A stretch of DNA of 64,000 bases from Pseudoxanthobacter soli DSM 19599 (lineage in GTDB: Bacteria; Pseudomonadota; Alphaproteobacteria; Rhizobiales; Segnochrobactraceae): the NCBI GenBank assembly GCA_945898215.1, contig CAMDHY010000006.1, positions 1 through 64,000 of the forward strand. The letters are read 5' to 3'. The notes beneath the pieces are model-generated. The model did not search any database. It saw nothing but the letters and a program-made list of their open reading frames with translations, and had not been told where the DNA came from. Shown here one piece after another: positions 1 through 8,087 of this stretch (its first letter is position 1; each line of letters starts with the position of its first letter). Both the position numbers and the translations under genes were made by a program.

Positions 1-1
1 A

Positions 2-601
2 AAGGTCGCCGGGGTGCGGCCGTGGTCGCCGCTGGAGCTCGCCGGCCGCAACATCTACGTCCGGGAGGGCTGCTACAACTGCCACTCCCAGATGATCCGG
101 CCGCTGCGCGACGAGGTCGAGCGCTACGGCCCGTACTCGCTCGCCGCCGAGAGCATGTACGACCGGCCCTTCCAGTGGGGCTCGAAGCGCACCGGTCCCG
201 ACCTCGCCCGTGTCGGCGGCAAGTATTCGGACGCCTGGCACCAGGAGCACCTGCACCAGCCGACGTCGGTGGTGCCGGGCTCCATCATGCCGGCCTATCC
301 CTGGCTCGCCGAGCGCCGCCTCGACGATCGCTACATCGACGAGGACCTCGCGGTGCAGGCGGCGCTCGGCGTCCCCTACACGCCGGAAATGATCGCCGAC
401 GCCCAGAAGGACCTGCGCGCCCAGGCGACGCAGGACGGCGACGCCGACGCCCTCGCCGAGCGCTACCCGAAGATCCAGGTGCGGGACTTCGACGGCAACC
501 GCGGCCGCATCACCGAGGCCGACGCGCTGATCGCCTACCTGCAGGCCCTCGGCACCTTCGTCGACTTCAAGCTCTACGACGACAAAGCCAACCTCCGCTG
601 A
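2..601 (+). CDS. ccoO: cbb3-type cytochrome c oxidase subunit II (CcoO/FixO), 3' part
   Basis: This is the C-terminal ~199 residues of the mono-heme c subunit of the high-affinity cbb3 oxidase, which passes electrons toward the catalytic subunit CcoN. The open frame runs off the left edge, so the start and the N-terminal membrane anchor are outside the window. A single heme c motif CYNCH lies at residues 24-28 of the fragment, followed by typical CcoO text ([41 protein letters not shown] with the methionine expected as axial ligand). Twelve bases separate its stop from ccoQ. Family assignment is certain; only the 5' end is missing. Confidence 0.97.
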   Translation, partial: KVAGVRPWSPLELAGRNIYVREGCYNCHSQMIRPLRDEVERYGPYSLAAESMYDRPFQWGSKRTGPDLARVGGKYSDAWHQEHLHQPTSVVPGSIMPAYPWLAERRLDDRYIDEDLAVQAALGVPYTPEMIADAQKDLRAQATQDGDADALAERYPKIQVRDFDGNRGRITEADALIAYLQALGTFVDFKLYDDKANLR

Positions 602-613
602 GGCGACCAGGTC

Positions 614-769
614 ATGTCCGACACCTACCGCATGCTCGCCGAGTTCGCCCAGTCCTGGGGGCTCGTCTACTTCGTCGTCGTCTTTCTCGCCGTCCTTGCC
701 TACGCGCTGTGGCCTTCCCGCAAGGCCCAGTTCGACGAGGCGGCGCGCCTGCCCCTGAGCGAGGACTGA
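614..769 (+). CDS. ccoQ: cbb3-type oxidase subunit IV (CcoQ/FixQ)
   Basis: A 51-residue protein with one membrane helix (WGLVYFVVVFLAVLAYALWP) followed by a short charged cytoplasmic tail, as in CcoQ, the small subunit that stabilises the cbb3 complex. The ATG lies 12 bases after the ccoO stop, and the TGA is four bases before the ccoP ATG, so the three genes are in one operon. Position between ccoO and ccoP and the helix plus KAQFDEAARLPL tail make the call secure although the protein is very short. Confidence 0.93.
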   Translation: MSDTYRMLAEFAQSWGLVYFVVVFLAVLAYALWPSRKAQFDEAARLPLSED

Positions 770-773
770 TCCG

Positions 774-1652
774 ATGGTCGACCACACCGGTCCCGAAATC
801 GACGCCGCCACCGGCGTCTCCACCACCGGCCACGAGTGGGACGGCATCCGCGAGCTCAACAATCCGCTGCCGCGCTGGTGGCTGTGGATCTTCTACGCCT
901 GCATCGTCTGGTCGGTCGGCTACTGGGTCGTCTATCCGAGCTGGCCGCTGGTCTCGGGCTATGCCGGCGGCGTGCTCGGCTGGTCGTCTCGGGAGTCCGT
1001 CGACGTGGCGCTCGCCGCCCTCCAGGCCCAGCGCGGCGCCACCCTGCAGCGTCTCGCCGAGACCCCCGTCGAGCAGGCGAACGCCGACCCGGCCCTGCTC
1101 GCCTTCTCCCAGGCCCTCGGCCGCGCCGCCTTCGCCAACAACTGCGCGCCATGCCACGGCGCCGGTGGCGGCGGCGCCCGCGGCTACCCGAACCTCGTCG
1201 ACGACGAGTGGCTGTGGGGCGGCTCGCTGGCGCAGATCCAGCAGACGGTCACCCACGGCGTCCGCAACGCCGACCCCGACAGCCGCCAGGGCGAGATGCC
1301 GGCCTTCGTCCGCGACGGCCTGCTGCCGGCCGAGGAGGTCCCGATCGTCATCGAATACGTCCGCCAGATCGCCGGCCTCGACGTCCTGCCCGACGCCGAC
1401 CTCGCCAAGGGCAAGGAGATCTTCGAGGCCAACTGCGCCTCCTGTCACGGGGCCGAGGGCCATGGCAACCAGGAGCTCGGCTCCCCGAGCCTCGTCGATC
1501 CGATCTGGCTCTACGGCTATGACCGCAAGGACATGACCGAGACCATCCGCAACGGCCGCGGCGGCGTCATGCCGACGTGGGTGGAGCGGCTCGACCCGAC
1601 CACCATCAAGGCTCTGACGATCTACGTACACGCCCTCGGTGGCGGCGCCTGA
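774..1652 (+). CDS. ccoP: cbb3-type cytochrome c oxidase subunit III, diheme (CcoP/FixP)
   Basis: A 292-residue diheme cytochrome c subunit. An N-terminal cytoplasmic stretch with the WDGIRELNNPLPRWWLWIF motif leads into one membrane helix (about residues 34-54). Two periplasmic cytochrome domains follow, with heme motifs CAPCH at 124-128 and CASCH at 221-225. In the family it receives electrons from the bc1 complex or soluble cytochrome c. The length matches the usual 285-300 residues. It closes the ccoNOQP transcription unit and is followed by 75 noncoding bases containing a strong hairpin before ccoG. Confidence 0.97.
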   Translation: MVDHTGPEIDAATGVSTTGHEWDGIRELNNPLPRWWLWIFYACIVWSVGYWVVYPSWPLVSGYAGGVLGWSSRESVDVALAALQAQRGATLQRLAETPVEQANADPALLAFSQALGRAAFANNCAPCHGAGGGGARGYPNLVDDEWLWGGSLAQIQQTVTHGVRNADPDSRQGEMPAFVRDGLLPAEEVPIVIEYVRQIAGLDVLPDADLAKGKEIFEANCASCHGAEGHGNQELGSPSLVDPIWLYGYDRKDMTETIRNGRGGVMPTWVERLDPTTIKALTIYVHALGGGA

Positions 1653-1673
1653 CGGCGCTGCCGCTGGTGGGCG

Positions 1674-1705
1674 GTCCGGCCGGGTGCGGGGGTGCCCGGC
1701 CGGAC
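1674..1705 (+). terminator. GC-rich stem-loop between ccoP and ccoG
   Basis: A perfect 11-bp inverted repeat (GTCCGGCCGGG at 1674-1684, its complement at 1695-1705) encloses a 10-base loop. No T-run follows, so it is not a textbook intrinsic terminator; it could attenuate or mark an mRNA processing point between the structural genes (ccoNOQP) and the assembly genes (ccoGHIS). The ccoG start is 22 bases downstream. Confidence 0.55.
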
Positions 1706-1727
1706 ACTTCTCCTGGAGACTGGTTTC

Positions 1728-3215
1728 ATGACCGCCATTGTCGTCGACCACCGCAAGGGCAAGGCTGGCCCGGGTCCGGCCGAGCCGCCTCCGGGCGACG
1801 ACGCGCCGCTCTACGAGGCGCGGCGCAAGATTTATCCGCAGTCCGTCTCCGGCACCTATCGCCGGGTGCGCTGGATCGTCCTGCTCGTCACCCTCGGCAT
1901 CTACTACCTCTTGCCGTTCGTGCGCTGGAACCGCGGCCCGAATGCCCCCGACCAGGCGGTGCTGATCGACCTGCCGGCGCGGCGGTTCTACTTCTTCTTC
2001 ATCGAGATCTGGCCGCAGGAGATCTACTTCTTCACCGGCCTTCTGATCCTCGCGGCGATGGCGCTGTTCCTGATGAACGCGCTCGCCGGCCGGGTCTGGT
2101 GCGGCTACCTCTGCCCGCAGACGGTGTGGACCGACCTGTTCCTGGCGATCGAGCGCCTCTGCGAGGGTGACCGGCGCGAGCGGATGCTGCGCGATTCCCA
2201 CCCGCTCAACGCCGAGGGCGTCGCCCGCAAGTCCGCCAAGCACCTGCTCTGGCTCATCACCGCCTGGTGGACCGGCGGCGCCTGGGTGCTCTACTTCGCC
2301 GACGCGCCGACGCTGGTGGTGGAACTCGCCACCGGCGAGGCGCCGCTGATCGCCTATGGCGCGATCGCCACGCTCACCTTCACCACCTACAGCCTCGCCG
2401 GCCTGATGCGCGAGCAGGTCTGCCTCTACATGTGCCCGTGGCCGCGCATCCAGGCGGCGCTGACCGACGAGGACGCCCTCAACGTCACCTACCGTGTCGA
2501 CCGCGGCGAGCCGCGCGGCTCCCTGAAGAAGGCCGCCGCCCTGCGCGCCGCCGGCGAGCCGGCGGGCGACTGCATCGACTGCGGCCAGTGCGTCGCCGTC
2601 TGCCCCACCGGTGTCGACATCCGCGACGGTGCCTCGCTCGGCTGCATCCAGTGCGGCCTCTGCATCGACGCCTGCGACACCGTCATGCGCCGCGTCGGCC
2701 AGCCCGAGCGGCTGATCGCCTATGACACCGATCTCAACATCCAGCGCCGCCTGCGCGGCGAGCCCGAACAGGTCCGGCTCGTGCGGCCGCGCACCATCCT
2801 CTACAGCGCCATCATCCTCCTCGTCGGCGGCATCATGGTCTATGCGCTCGCCGTCCGCAGCCCGGTCGGCATCGCCGTCCAGCACGACCGCAACCCGGTG
2901 GCGGTGACGCTGTCCAACGGCGACATCCGCAACGGCTACGCGCTGCGCCTCGTCAACAAGGCGGCGGTCGAGACCACCTTCCTCGTCACCGTCGCCGGCC
3001 CCGCCGACGCCCGCCTCGACATCGTCGGCGGCACGGCGGAGGCGGGCGGCGCCGTCAGCGTCACCGTCGGCCCCGACCAGACGCGCGAACTGCGCGCCCT
3101 CGTCACCGCCACGCCGCTGCCTGGCAAGGAGACGTCGGTGCCCGTCGCCTTCCGGGCCATCGACGCCGTCACCGGCATCACCGCCACCGTCGACGACACC
3201 TTCCGGATGCCGTGA
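1728..3215 (+). CDS. ccoG: Cytochrome c oxidase accessory protein CcoG (RdxA/FixG family)
   Basis: A 495-residue membrane iron-sulfur protein of the CcoG/FixG family, implicated in copper reduction during cbb3 maturation. It has N-terminal membrane helices and a conserved GRVWCGYLCPQTVW motif. Two 4Fe-4S ferredoxin motifs follow: C282-x2-C285-x2-C288-x3-C292-P and C306-x2-C309-x2-C312-x3-C316. A further helix near residue 355 precedes a C-terminal Ig-like FixG domain. An upstream start at 1692 is in frame, but the ATG at 1728 follows a TGGAGA element and matches the family's N-terminus. The stop is just before ccoH. Confidence 0.96.
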   Translation: MTAIVVDHRKGKAGPGPAEPPPGDDAPLYEARRKIYPQSVSGTYRRVRWIVLLVTLGIYYLLPFVRWNRGPNAPDQAVLIDLPARRFYFFFIEIWPQEIYFFTGLLILAAMALFLMNALAGRVWCGYLCPQTVWTDLFLAIERLCEGDRRERMLRDSHPLNAEGVARKSAKHLLWLITAWWTGGAWVLYFADAPTLVVELATGEAPLIAYGAIATLTFTTYSLAGLMREQVCLYMCPWPRIQAALTDEDALNVTYRVDRGEPRGSLKKAAALRAAGEPAGDCIDCGQCVAVCPTGVDIRDGASLGCIQCGLCIDACDTVMRRVGQPERLIAYDTDLNIQRRLRGEPEQVRLVRPRTILYSAIILLVGGIMVYALAVRSPVGIAVQHDRNPVAVTLSNGDIRNGYALRLVNKAAVETTFLVTVAGPADARLDIVGGTAEAGGAVSVTVGPDQTRELRALVTATPLPGKETSVPVAFRAIDAVTGITATVDDTFRMP

Positions 3216-3223
3216 GGACCATC

Positions 3224-3763
3224 ATGCCCACCGCCCTTCCGCTCGACGCACCGCCCCCCGTTCCCCGCGAGCGCCGGCTCACCGGCCGCGTCGTGCTTGC
3301 GAGCCTCGTCGGCTTCTTCCTCGTCGTCGCAGGCGCCAATGCGGTGATGATCACGGTGGCGCTGACCACCTTCGGCGGGGCGCGCACCGATTCCTCCTAC
3401 CGCGCCGGCCAGCGCTACGCCGCCGAGCGGGCGGCGATGGAAGCCCAGGACGCCCTCGGCTGGACCGTCGATACGTCCCTGATGACGACCGTCTCGACTG
3501 CCGATGCCAGCGCGCCGGAGCGCGTGATCACGGTGACGGCAGTGGACGCCGACGGCCTGCCCCTCGCGGGACTGGTGGCGACGGTCCGGCTCGAGCACCC
3601 AGCCGATACTCGCCGCGACATCGTGCTCGACCTGGCCCCCGCGGGCGCCGGCGCCTTCAGTGGGACGGTCAATGCTGCCCACGGCCAGTGGGACCTCGTC
3701 GTCGAGCTCGCGCGCGACGGCGCCCCGACCTTCCGCTCGACCCGCCGGATCTACGCCCCATGA
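3224..3763 (+). CDS. ccoH: FixH/CcoH cbb3 oxidase assembly protein
   Basis: A 179-residue protein with a single N-terminal membrane helix (ASLVGFFLVVAGANAVMITVAL) followed by the FixH-type periplasmic domain, including the family-typical SSYRAGQRYAAERAAMEAQ stretch. CcoH helps assemble the cbb3 complex and interacts with the copper ATPase. The chosen ATG lies nine bases after the ccoG stop, with GAGG upstream; a GTG at 3212 overlapping that stop is an alternative. Its TGA overlaps the ATG of ccoI (ATGA), implying translational coupling. Confidence 0.94.
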   Translation: MPTALPLDAPPPVPRERRLTGRVVLASLVGFFLVVAGANAVMITVALTTFGGARTDSSYRAGQRYAAERAAMEAQDALGWTVDTSLMTTVSTADASAPERVITVTAVDADGLPLAGLVATVRLEHPADTRRDIVLDLAPAGAGAFSGTVNAAHGQWDLVVELARDGAPTFRSTRRIYAP

Positions 3764-6042
3764 CCACGGCCGTCGCCGCCGCCCCGCCGCCCCCGGGCGG
3801 CGCCGACCCGTCCGCCTTCGTGCGGCGGCGGGCGGACGGTGGCGCGCGGCTGGAACTCGTGCTCGAGCATGCCGACTGCGCCGCCTGCGTCGTCGACGTC
3901 GAGGCGGTGGCGGCCGCGGTTCCCGGTGTCGCCTCGGCGCGCCTCAACGTCACCGACCGCCGCCTCGCCGTCGACTGGCAGGGCGACGCCGTCGATCCCG
4001 GCGGTCTCGTGCGCGCCCTCGCCGATGCCGGCTACGAGGTCCACCCCTTCGAGCCGGGGCGGCCGGAGGCGGCGGAGGCGCGCGAGATGCGCCGCCTCGT
4101 GCGCGCGCTCGCCGTCGCCGGCTTCGCGGCGATGAACGTCATGCTGCTCTCGGTTTCGGTGTGGGCCGGCAACGCCTCCGACATCACGCCGGAGACGCGC
4201 GACCTCTTCCACTGGATCTCGGCCCTGATCGCGCTCCCGGCCGCAGCCGTCGCCGGCGAGCCGTTCTTCACAAGTGCTGTTGCCGCTCTGCGCCGCCGCA
4301 CCACCAACATGGACGTGCCGATCTCGATCGGCGTCTGCCTCGCCCTCGGCGTCTCGGTATACGAGACCGCCACCTCCGGCCATCACGCCTATTTCGACAG
4401 CGCCCTGATGCTGTTGTTCTTCCTGCTCGCCGGCCGGGTGCTCGACCAGGCGATGCGCCGGCGCACCCGGGCGGCGGCCGCCAACCTCGCGGCGCTGCAC
4501 GCCGAGACGGCGACCCGCCTCGACGCCGACGGCACGCTCACCGCCGTGCCGGCGCGCCTGCTCGTCCCCGGCGACGCCGTGCTGGTGCGGCCGGGTGAGC
4601 GCGTCCCGGCCGACGGCGTGGTCGAGGTCGGCCTCGGTGCCCTAGACGAGAGCGGGCTTTCCGGCGAGACGGCACCGCGCCGCGTCGGGCGTGGCGACCG
4701 CGTCCACGCCGGCGCGCTCACTCTCGATGCGGCTCTCACCGTGCGCGTGCGGGCGAGCGGGGCCGACACCTTGCTCGCCGAGATCGAGCGGCTGATGACG
4801 GCGGCGGGCGAGCGGCGCGGCGCCTATGTCCGCCTCGCCGACCGTGCCGCCCGCCTCTACGCACCAGTGGTGCACGTCACCGCCCTCATCGCCTGCCTCG
4901 GCTGGCTCGCCCTCGGCGCCTCGCTGCATGACGCGGTGCTGATCGCGGTCGCCGTCCTCATCATCACCTGCCCGTGCGCGCTCGCGCTCGCCGTGCCGGC
5001 CGTGCAGGTCGTCGCCGCCGGCGCCCTGTTCCGCCGCGGCGTGCTGCTCGCGAGCGGCGACGCGCTGGAGCGCCTCGCCGCCGTCGACACCGTCGTCTTC
5101 GACAAGACCGGGACGCTCACCCTGCCGGAGCCGCAGCGCCTCGCCGTCGTCGCGGACGGGCCGGACGACGCGCTCGTTGCGCTCGCCGCGCGGCTGGCGC
5201 TTTCGAGCCGCCACCCGCTCGCCGCCGCGGTGGCCGGCGCCGCCGCGGGACTCTCGCCCATGGACGGTGTCACCGAGGAGACCGGCCGCGGCGTCCGCGC
5301 CGTCGTCGACGGCGAAGACGTCCGCCTCGGCAGCCCCGCCTTCTGCGACGCCGAAGCCCTGGCGGCGACGGCGCGCGCGGCCCACCCGACTGCCTCGCTG
5401 ATCGCCGTGCGGGCGGGGGAGCGGACCGCGGTGTTCGCGGTGCCGCAGACACTGCGGGCCGATGCCCGCAAGACGGTCGCCGATCTCGTCGCCGCCGGTT
5501 TCGACGTTCGCATCCTCTCCGGCGACCGGCCGGAAGCGGTGGCGCCGGTCGCCGCCGCCCTCGGCCTCACCGATGGCGTCGCCCAAGGCGGCCTGACGCC
5601 GGCCGACAAGGTGGCGGCGATCGCCGCGCTGCGCGCCGCCGGCCGGCGCGTGCTGATGGTCGGCGACGGTCTCAACGACGCGCCGGCACTGGCCGCCGCC
5701 GACGTCTCGCTCGCGCCGGTGACGGCGGTCGACCTCACCCAGGGCATGGCCGACGCCGTCTATCTCGGCCGCGGCCTCGGCCCGGTGGCGGAGACGCTGG
5801 CGATCGCCCATCGCGCCCGCCGCCGCATGGTCGAGAACCTCGGCCTCGCCGTCGTCTACAACCTGATCGCCGTGCCGCTCGCCGTCGGCGGCTTCGTGAC
5901 GCCGCTCGTCGCCGCGCTGGCGATGTCCGGCTCGTCGCTGCTGGTGACGGTGAATGCGCTGCGCGACCGCGCCGCCGCGCCGCCGCGGGCGGCCGCGCCG
6001 GCCCGGCCGGTCGCCCGCATCGCCGGGGAGGCGCTGCCGTGA
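3760..6042 (+). CDS. ccoI: Copper-exporting P1B-type ATPase (CcoI/FixI)
   Basis: A 760-residue heavy-metal P-type ATPase that delivers copper across the inner membrane for cbb3 biogenesis. An N-terminal metal-binding domain carries a CAAC site in place of the usual GMxCxxC context. Membrane helices follow, then the TGES-like dephosphorylation loop (SGLSGETAP), the intramembrane CPC motif at 404-406, the phosphorylation site D448-KTGT, the ATP-binding SSRHP motif and the hinge GDGLNDAPAL. The start overlaps the ccoH stop. Operon position separates it from general copper-efflux ATPases. Confidence 0.96.
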   Translation: MTTAVAAAPPPPGGADPSAFVRRRADGGARLELVLEHADCAACVVDVEAVAAAVPGVASARLNVTDRRLAVDWQGDAVDPGGLVRALADAGYEVHPFEPGRPEAAEAREMRRLVRALAVAGFAAMNVMLLSVSVWAGNASDITPETRDLFHWISALIALPAAAVAGEPFFTSAVAALRRRTTNMDVPISIGVCLALGVSVYETATSGHHAYFDSALMLLFFLLAGRVLDQAMRRRTRAAAANLAALHAETATRLDADGTLTAVPARLLVPGDAVLVRPGERVPADGVVEVGLGALDESGLSGETAPRRVGRGDRVHAGALTLDAALTVRVRASGADTLLAEIERLMTAAGERRGAYVRLADRAARLYAPVVHVTALIACLGWLALGASLHDAVLIAVAVLIITCPCALALAVPAVQVVAAGALFRRGVLLASGDALERLAAVDTVVFDKTGTLTLPEPQRLAVVADGPDDALVALAARLALSSRHPLAAAVAGAAAGLSPMDGVTEETGRGVRAVVDGEDVRLGSPAFCDAEALAATARAAHPTASLIAVRAGERTAVFAVPQTLRADARKTVADLVAAGFDVRILSGDRPEAVAPVAAALGLTDGVAQGGLTPADKVAAIAALRAAGRRVLMVGDGLNDAPALAAADVSLAPVTAVDLTQGMADAVYLGRGLGPVAETLAIAHRARRRMVENLGLAVVYNLIAVPLAVGGFVTPLVAALAMSGSSLLVTVNALRDRAAAPPRAAAPARPVARIAGEALP

Positions 6043-6070
6043 TCCGCCAAGAAATGATCGAGGTGCTGCC

Positions 6071-6283
6071 GTGACCGTCCTCCTGGTGCTCGTGCCGCTT
6101 GCGCTGCTCCTCGGCCTTGCCGGGCTGTTCGCCTTCCTGTGGTCGCTGCGCTCCGACCAGTATTCCGACCTCGACGGCGCGGCGGTCAGGATGCTCGCCG
6201 ACGACGACCTCGCCGACACCGCCGTGCCCGCCGCCCGCCGTGCCGCACCGGTACGCGTGGCCTCGGGGGAGCAGAAGCGGTGA
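6071..6283 (+). CDS. ccoS: cbb3-type oxidase assembly protein CcoS (FixS)
   Basis: A 70-residue protein starting at a GTG, with GAGG eight bases upstream. One N-terminal helix (VLVPLALLLGLAGLFAFLWSL) is followed by the hallmark CcoS tail RSDQYSDLDGAAVRMLADDD. CcoS is needed for cofactor insertion into the cbb3 catalytic subunit. It lies 28 bases after ccoI, and its TGA overlaps the GTG of the next gene, an MFS transporter, so both probably share the ccoGHIS mRNA. Confidence 0.95.
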   Translation: MTVLLVLVPLALLLGLAGLFAFLWSLRSDQYSDLDGAAVRMLADDDLADTAVPAARRAAPVRVASGEQKR

Positions 6284-7470
6284 GCCTCGCCTCCGACCCC
6301 GGCCACAGCCGTCTCGGCGCGAGTCGGCCGGACGACGGCGGGCCGGATCAGGTACGCCCCGGGCGCCTCGCCTGCCTCTGTCCGCCGCTCGGTGCCTTCA
6401 CGCGCACGGGCGCCGCCGGGGCGGTCGCCCTCGTCACCGGCGCCGGCTTCGCCTGCCTCGCGCAGGTGCTCGTCTACGGCACGCTGCCGCTCGCCGGCGC
6501 GCTGCTGTCGCGCGACGTCGTCGAGGCGTCGCTGCCGATGGCGGCGTGCCTCGCCGGTGCCGTCCTCGCCAGCCTGCCGGGCGCCTTCCTGATGGACGCC
6601 TTCGGCCGCCGCGCCGCGCTTGCCACCGGCGCGAGCCTCGGCGCCGCCGGCGGCACCACGGTCGCCGTCGGCCTCCTCGCGCTGTCGCTGCCGGTGGTCC
6701 TCGTCGGGGCCTTCTGGCTCGGCGTCGCCCAGGGCTTCGCCATGCTCTACCGCCACGCCGCAGCGGCAGGCGACGGGGATCGCCGTCGCCAGGTCGCCGC
6801 GGTGCTTGGCGTCGGCGTCGCCGCGGGTCTCGCCGGCCCGGCCCTCGCCACCTTCGCCGAGGGCCTCGTCGCGCCGTTCACCCTCGTCGGCGCCGCGCTC
6901 GCGGCGGCGCTCGCGAGCGTCGGCGCGCTCGCCGCGGCACTGGCCGAGCCCACGGCGCCCCCCGCCGCTGCGCCTTTGGCCTCCGCCGGGGCACCGGCCC
7001 GGGGCGCGCCCGCCGTGCCGCTGTTCGACACCCGCTTTCTCGTCGCGACCGCGATCGGCGTCGTCGCCTGGGCGACGATGGCCTCGGCAATGACGCATGC
7101 GCCGATGGCGCTGGTCGATTGCGGCGTCAGCGCCGCCGCCACCTATGGCATCGTCGCCTGGCACGTGGTCGCCATGTACGCGCCGGCGGCGGCGATCGGC
7201 CTGTTCGGGCTGCGCATCGCCCCGGTCGTCGCCGCCGGAGCCGGTCTCGCCCTCCTCGCCGCCGCGTTCGCCGCGACGGCCCTCTTCGCGCCGATCGCCG
7301 GCGAGATTTCGCGGCTGATGCTGGTGGGCGCCGGCTGGTCGCTCGCCACGCTCGGCGCGACGCTGATCCTGCACGCCGGTCCGCCGCCGCGCCGGCTGGT
7401 GCTGGCGCTCCACGATGGCGCCCTGCTCACGGCGGCGCTGCTCGCGGCGCTGTTCGGCGGTCTCTTCTGA
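6280..7470 (+). CDS. MFS transporter with CcoA copper-importer signature
   Basis: A 396-residue MFS protein with about 12 hydrophobic segments and a motif-A-like loop (MDAFGRRAAL). It begins with a GTG overlapping the ccoS stop, so it is coupled to the cbb3 assembly genes. In the second half two motifs are visible: M267-x3-M271 and H295-x3-M299. The 24-residue distance between M271 and H295 equals the spacing I recall for M233xxxM237/H261xxxM265 of CcoA, the MFS copper importer required for cbb3 activity in Rhodobacter capsulatus. The copper role is therefore inferred from both motif and context. A general drug or sugar MFS role is the alternative. Confidence 0.8.
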   Translation: MSLASDPGHSRLGASRPDDGGPDQVRPGRLACLCPPLGAFTRTGAAGAVALVTGAGFACLAQVLVYGTLPLAGALLSRDVVEASLPMAACLAGAVLASLPGAFLMDAFGRRAALATGASLGAAGGTTVAVGLLALSLPVVLVGAFWLGVAQGFAMLYRHAAAAGDGDRRRQVAAVLGVGVAAGLAGPALATFAEGLVAPFTLVGAALAAALASVGALAAALAEPTAPPAAAPLASAGAPARGAPAVPLFDTRFLVATAIGVVAWATMASAMTHAPMALVDCGVSAAATYGIVAWHVVAMYAPAAAIGLFGLRIAPVVAAGAGLALLAAAFAATALFAPIAGEISRLMLVGAGWSLATLGATLILHAGPPPRRLVLALHDGALLTAALLAALFGGLF

Positions 7471-7593
7471 GGCACTCGCAGGGGAGGGGTCGGCATCGCC
7501 GGGCTGGCGCGCGTCGGGCCTGGATTGGCGGTGTCGCCGCAGCGGCCGGGATCGGCACGCGGCGCTTCGACCGGACTTCCGCTCCGCGACGGT

Positions 7594-7989
7594 TCAGCCG
7601 GCGACGGCGAGGGCGAGGCGGATGCCGTCCGACAGCGTCGAGCCGAGCAGCGGCTTCTCGACGATCGGCACGCCCGCCGCGGTCGCCCGGCGCAGAACGG
7701 CCGCGGTCGGTGCGCTGGTGATCAGGATCGCCGGAATCTCGACGCGGCGCGCCCGCAGCCGGTCGATGACCGACAGCCCGTCGCGTCCGGGGATGTGGAA
7801 ATCGACGACGAGGCAGCCGGCGACCGGCAGCGTCGGGTCGGACAGGATGGCGTCCCCGTCCGCATAGGTGCGCACCCGGTACCCCTCGACCTCGAGGGAG
7901 AACCGCAGGCTGCCGAGCACGTCAGGATCGTCGTCGACGACGAGGACGATCGGGGCTGCCTCGTCTGTCGGGCTCGCGTCGGTGATCAT
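7594..7989 (-). CDS. Single-domain response regulator, FixT-like candidate
   Basis: A 131-residue stand-alone CheY-type receiver. The acidic pocket (D20/D21), the phosphoacceptor D63 in VVDFHIPG, the conserved T/S (TSAP, residues 91-94) and K112 in EKP are all present; there is no output domain. It lies directly downstream of fixJ on the same strand but has its own perfect FixK box (8065-8078). In Caulobacter a FixK-controlled single receiver, FixT, dampens FixL; the layout suggests the same role here, which is inference. It ends convergently with the cbb3-linked MFS gene. Confidence 0.85.
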   Translation of the reverse strand: MITDASPTDEAAPIVLVVDDDPDVLGSLRFSLEVEGYRVRTYADGDAILSDPTLPVAGCLVVDFHIPGRDGLSVIDRLRARRVEIPAILITSAPTAAVLRRATAAGVPIVEKPLLGSTLSDGIRLALAVAG

Positions 7990-8064
7990 GGCCGGAACCC
8001 GTGGCAGCGCGCCGCGAAGGTCGACGGTCGCAGCATCACATTGCAGGACGAGGCGTGGCGCGCG

Positions 8065-8078
8065 TTGATGTCGATCAA
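8065..8078 (-). promoter_or_regulatory. FixK/FNR box upstream of the single-receiver gene
   Basis: TTGAT-N4-ATCAA, a perfect match to the FixK/FNR/Anr consensus. Its centre is 82 bases upstream of the receiver-gene ATG, in the 98-base gap after fixJ. If it works at the usual -41.5 position, the transcript would have a leader of about 40 bases. A FixK encoded 2.4 kb away is the obvious ligand. Confidence 0.8.
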
Positions 8079-8087
8079 TCCGGGCAG

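Noticed and set aside
612-2885. A 757-codon open frame on the minus strand opposite ccoQ-ccoG
   Set aside because: It is antisense to well-recognised cbb3 genes and has the Ala/Arg/Gly/Asp-rich composition expected from mirror reading of high-GC codons; no family motif.
4642-7413. A 923-codon minus-strand frame opposite ccoI and the MFS gene
   Set aside because: Shadow of the opposite strand; composition is repetitive Arg/Gly/Glu/His and no domain is recognisable.
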